64,000 nucleotides of DNA from Candidatus Sulfotelmatobacter kueseliae. GTDB taxonomy: Bacteria; Acidobacteriota; Terriglobia; Terriglobales; Acidobacteriaceae. The notes under the pieces are model-generated. The model saw only the letters and a list, made by a program, of their open reading frames with translations, ran no database searches and was not told where the DNA came from. Shown here piece after piece: positions 62,209-64,000 of the stretch. The position numbers were made by a program, and so were the translations under genes. The DNA lies in NCBI GenBank assembly GCA_900290255.1, contig OMOD01000121.1, positions 37,161 through 101,160 on the forward strand, given 5' to 3'. The first letter of the stretch is position 1, and the number at the start of each line of letters is the position of its first letter.

Positions 62209-62247
62209 CTTCTTTGCCACGGATTTACGCGGATTTCCACGGACTTT

Positions 62248-62490
62248 TCATTGCGGGGCTTTGGGGACTACGAATTCGTCGAAGTAGCGATAGAGCGTGT
62301 CGCTATGAGCGGCGCGGTAGGGGGCATAATCCTGGGCGATCTCGCCGTCGGCGCGGTTCAAGAGCGCGAAAGGTTCAATGAGCCCCGCTTGATCGATCTT
62401 CGCCAGTGCACTGCGCGAGGATGCTGGCCAGATGACCCAAGCCTCCACTTTCGACGGTGCTATACCGCGTTCAGGCTCTGGTACAGCCAT
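62248..62490 (-). CDS. Hypothetical small protein
   Basis: An 80-residue frame (MAVPEPERGIAPSKVEAWVIWPASS ... YRYFDEFVVPKAPQ). Its composition is normal for a coding region, with no recognised domain, and it overlaps the upstream membrane-protein gene by 31 bp. The C-terminal segment YAPYRAAHSDTLYRYFDEF looks like a genuine protein surface. It may be a partial remnant whose original start lay elsewhere. Confidence 0.4.
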   Translation of the reverse strand: MAVPEPERGIAPSKVEAWVIWPASSRSALAKIDQAGLIEPFALLNRADGEIAQDYAPYRAAHSDTLYRYFDEFVVPKAPQ

Positions 62491-62726
62491 ATACCCGTGA
62501 GCACGAGCAGAAATACTCCAGACCCGATGCTGAACACGCGCACTGGGATGATAAGCCGGTTGAGTTTGGCCAACAGTTCGGTCTGCTCATCGTGCATGTG
62601 TGAACTCGCATCATCCAGAAACAACTGGTCATCCCGGTGCATGGTAAGTGTGCTCTTGTAGATCAGGAGGACGATCAGGCCAATTGCGAAAACTCCGAAG
62701 ATCACCGCCACAACAGTTAGCGTCAT
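62460..62726 (-). CDS. Small two-TM membrane protein
   Basis: An 88-residue protein: an N-terminal TM (LTVVAVIFGVFAIGLIVLLIY), a charged middle helix (FLDDASSHMHDEQTELLAKLNRL), then a second TM (VFSIGSGVFLLVLTGIWLYQSL). No family is assigned, but the pattern is clearly membrane protein rather than antisense noise. It is followed by the overlapping hypothetical gene. Confidence 0.6.
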   Translation of the reverse strand: MTLTVVAVIFGVFAIGLIVLLIYKSTLTMHRDDQLFLDDASSHMHDEQTELLAKLNRLIIPVRVFSIGSGVFLLVLTGIWLYQSLNAV

Positions 62727-62973
62727 AAGCCACCTCGGCCCGTGCAGGCGGCTTCCCCGCCTTCACGGAATGATTATAGTCCTTTACTGTGATAAGCCCG
62801 ACCGGAGCGATTGCACTCATCGGGCCATGATGAGTGTAATCGGGATTTATCGTCACCTATCGAAAGCAACTCTCGTTCCTTACGCAAGAACCAGCGTAGG
62901 AATCATTCAATGAGTGGGACTCAGTTTATAGTTGCGTTGAGCGTCTCAAGACTTGAGAGAGGTGGGACGAAAC

Positions 62974-63903
62974 ATGAGAAAAGCAGGTCTTCCCTTCGCG
63001 ATGTGCGTGTTTATTTTCTTCGCCGCCGCTGCTCGGACCACTTGCGGCCAAGCCCCTCCCAAGATTGATCCGATGGTCGTTCCCGACATTACGGTTCAAA
63101 ATGAGGATTACGCAAAGGCGCGCAAACGGTTTCACACAACGCTCATCAAGAAAGGACCAGCGCCCGAACAAGTCTGTACCCCGACAAAACCGCCCCTTGG
63201 AGTTTCAGAAATCGAGTTTACCTCCGGTCCCTTGCGCCTCAAGGCGTGGGTAAACCGCCCGCCCGATAGTAATCAGCGCAAATCTTCAGCCGTATTATTC
63301 TTGCACGGAGGCTTTTGCTTTGATCCTTCGGATTGGCAAGTGACGCAGGCTTTTCGAGATGCTGGCTTCATCGTGATGATTCCAATGTTGCGCGGAGAAG
63401 ATGGACAGCCGGGGAACTTCACGATGTTTTACGATGAAGTCGATGATGCCGTGAACGCTGCCGCGTACCTTCGCAAGCAACTCTACGTGGACCCTCATTA
63501 CATATACGTGGCGGGACACAGTACGGGTGGAACACTGACACTGCTAACGGCAATGACGTATGCCCATTTTCGTGCTGCCGCATCTTTTTCCGGTTCTCCC
63601 GACGCCGTTGGATACACCAGACACGCGGTCTACATAGGTTCCGATGTGCCGTTTAACTACAAAGATCCTATGGAACTTCAACTTAGGTCGGCTCGGGTCT
63701 ACGCGGCGAGTTTCAAATGCCCTGTGCGCATCTACTATGGAGCGGACGAGACCCATTTTGCTCTTTCCAGTCAACCGACAGCGAAGCTGGCCCGAGACCG
63801 TGGGTTGGATGTTCAGGCCGTCGCCGTTGACGGCGGTCATAACAGCGCGTTGGACGCTGAAATACAACTGGCAATCGACTTCTTTCGTCAAACGAGGCAA
63901 TGA
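62974..63903 (+). CDS. Secreted alpha/beta hydrolase
   Basis: A 309-residue protein with a signal peptide (LPFAMCVFIFFAAAARTTCG). The hydrolase fold shows VLFLHGGFCFDP (oxyanion), the nucleophile VAGHSTGGTLTLLTA (GxSxG), an acid in RIYYGADETHF, and the catalytic His in DGGHNSALD. It is closest to dienelactone-hydrolase or prolyl-oligopeptidase-like enzymes. GAGAGGTGGG precedes the ATG at 62974. Substrate unknown. Confidence 0.82.
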   Translation: MRKAGLPFAMCVFIFFAAAARTTCGQAPPKIDPMVVPDITVQNEDYAKARKRFHTTLIKKGPAPEQVCTPTKPPLGVSEIEFTSGPLRLKAWVNRPPDSNQRKSSAVLFLHGGFCFDPSDWQVTQAFRDAGFIVMIPMLRGEDGQPGNFTMFYDEVDDAVNAAAYLRKQLYVDPHYIYVAGHSTGGTLTLLTAMTYAHFRAAASFSGSPDAVGYTRHAVYIGSDVPFNYKDPMELQLRSARVYAASFKCPVRIYYGADETHFALSSQPTAKLARDRGLDVQAVAVDGGHNSALDAEIQLAIDFFRQTRQ

Positions 63904-63944
63904 TCCAAAGGTGGAGAATGACGGAGTCAACTGTCGCTAACAGG

Positions 63945-64000
63945 CGTGTCTGTTGAAAAAGTCCCTCAGTTGATGCTTGTGGCGGTGCAATGTTCGGGTT
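63945..64000. other. Possible end of an IS/MITE at the window edge
   Basis: The sequence CTGTTGAAAAAGTCC near 63952-63966 resembles the CTGCTGAAAAAGT end of the MITE at 39138. The partner end would lie outside the window. Confidence 0.3.

Overview
The window is about 64 kb of high-GC, densely packed bacterial chromosome. It most resembles an Acidobacteriota genome (probably class Terriglobia). The evidence is the mix of a Kdo/heptose LPS pathway, a PknB-type kinase fused to TolB-like and TPR regions, many secreted proteins without close families, and intergenic DNA full of palindromic repeats. No rRNA, tRNA, CRISPR array, prophage or complete large IS element was found. The taxonomic call is an inference from gene content.

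Layout. 1-9.8 kb: the end of a ComEC-like competence protein, small conserved genes, an FAA hydrolase, an FN3 lipoprotein, a REP-associated transposase (RAYT) element, hslVU, a Cys/Met-rich secreted protein and a receiver-PilZ protein. 10-18 kb: aconitase, a Ser/Thr kinase with TolB-like and TPR regions, and a metal block (DtxR/MntR-like regulator, divergent NRAMP transporter, small membrane protein). 18-25.5 kb: purD, purE, a double-PilZ protein, galU and mfd. 25.6-32.6 kb: a BNR-repeat protein paired with a MoaD/ThiS-like protein ending in Gly-Gly, a DDAH-like hydrolase, an OprB-like porin, a CsoR/RcnR-type sensor and hemL. 32.6-39 kb: a polysaccharide deacetylase/GH18 pair, a deoxynucleoside kinase, a VapBC-type pair, panB, panC and small membrane or lipoproteins. 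39-51 kb: a 148-bp MITE, a Gly/Trp-rich secreted protein, an EAL-HDOD protein, secreted hydrolases, a 3-methyladenine glycosylase, a Bcp peroxiredoxin, a Tat-type GH1 lipoprotein, a Crp/Fnr regulator, a receiver protein and gatB. 51-57.7 kb: an inner-core LPS operon (waaA, lpxK, split hldE kinase and nucleotidyltransferase genes, heptosyltransferase, ICMT-like methyltransferase). 57.7-64 kb: a TPR protein, an OmpA-like protein, an M20 peptidase and an alpha/beta hydrolase.

The most interesting coherent system is a predicted metal regulon. An inverted motif TTAAS-CATR-GTTAA, or a one-mismatch form of it, lies upstream of the DtxR/MntR-like gene, upstream of the divergent NRAMP transporter, and upstream of a porin 12 kb away. 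This suggests one regulator co-ordinating an outer-membrane channel with an inner-membrane transporter. The second theme is the intergenic repeat landscape: a RAYT gene bounded by a perfect 29-bp inverted repeat, a MITE carrying a REP-like double hairpin, palindromes that have become the C-terminal codons of two proteins, and several hairpins built from short reiterated words.
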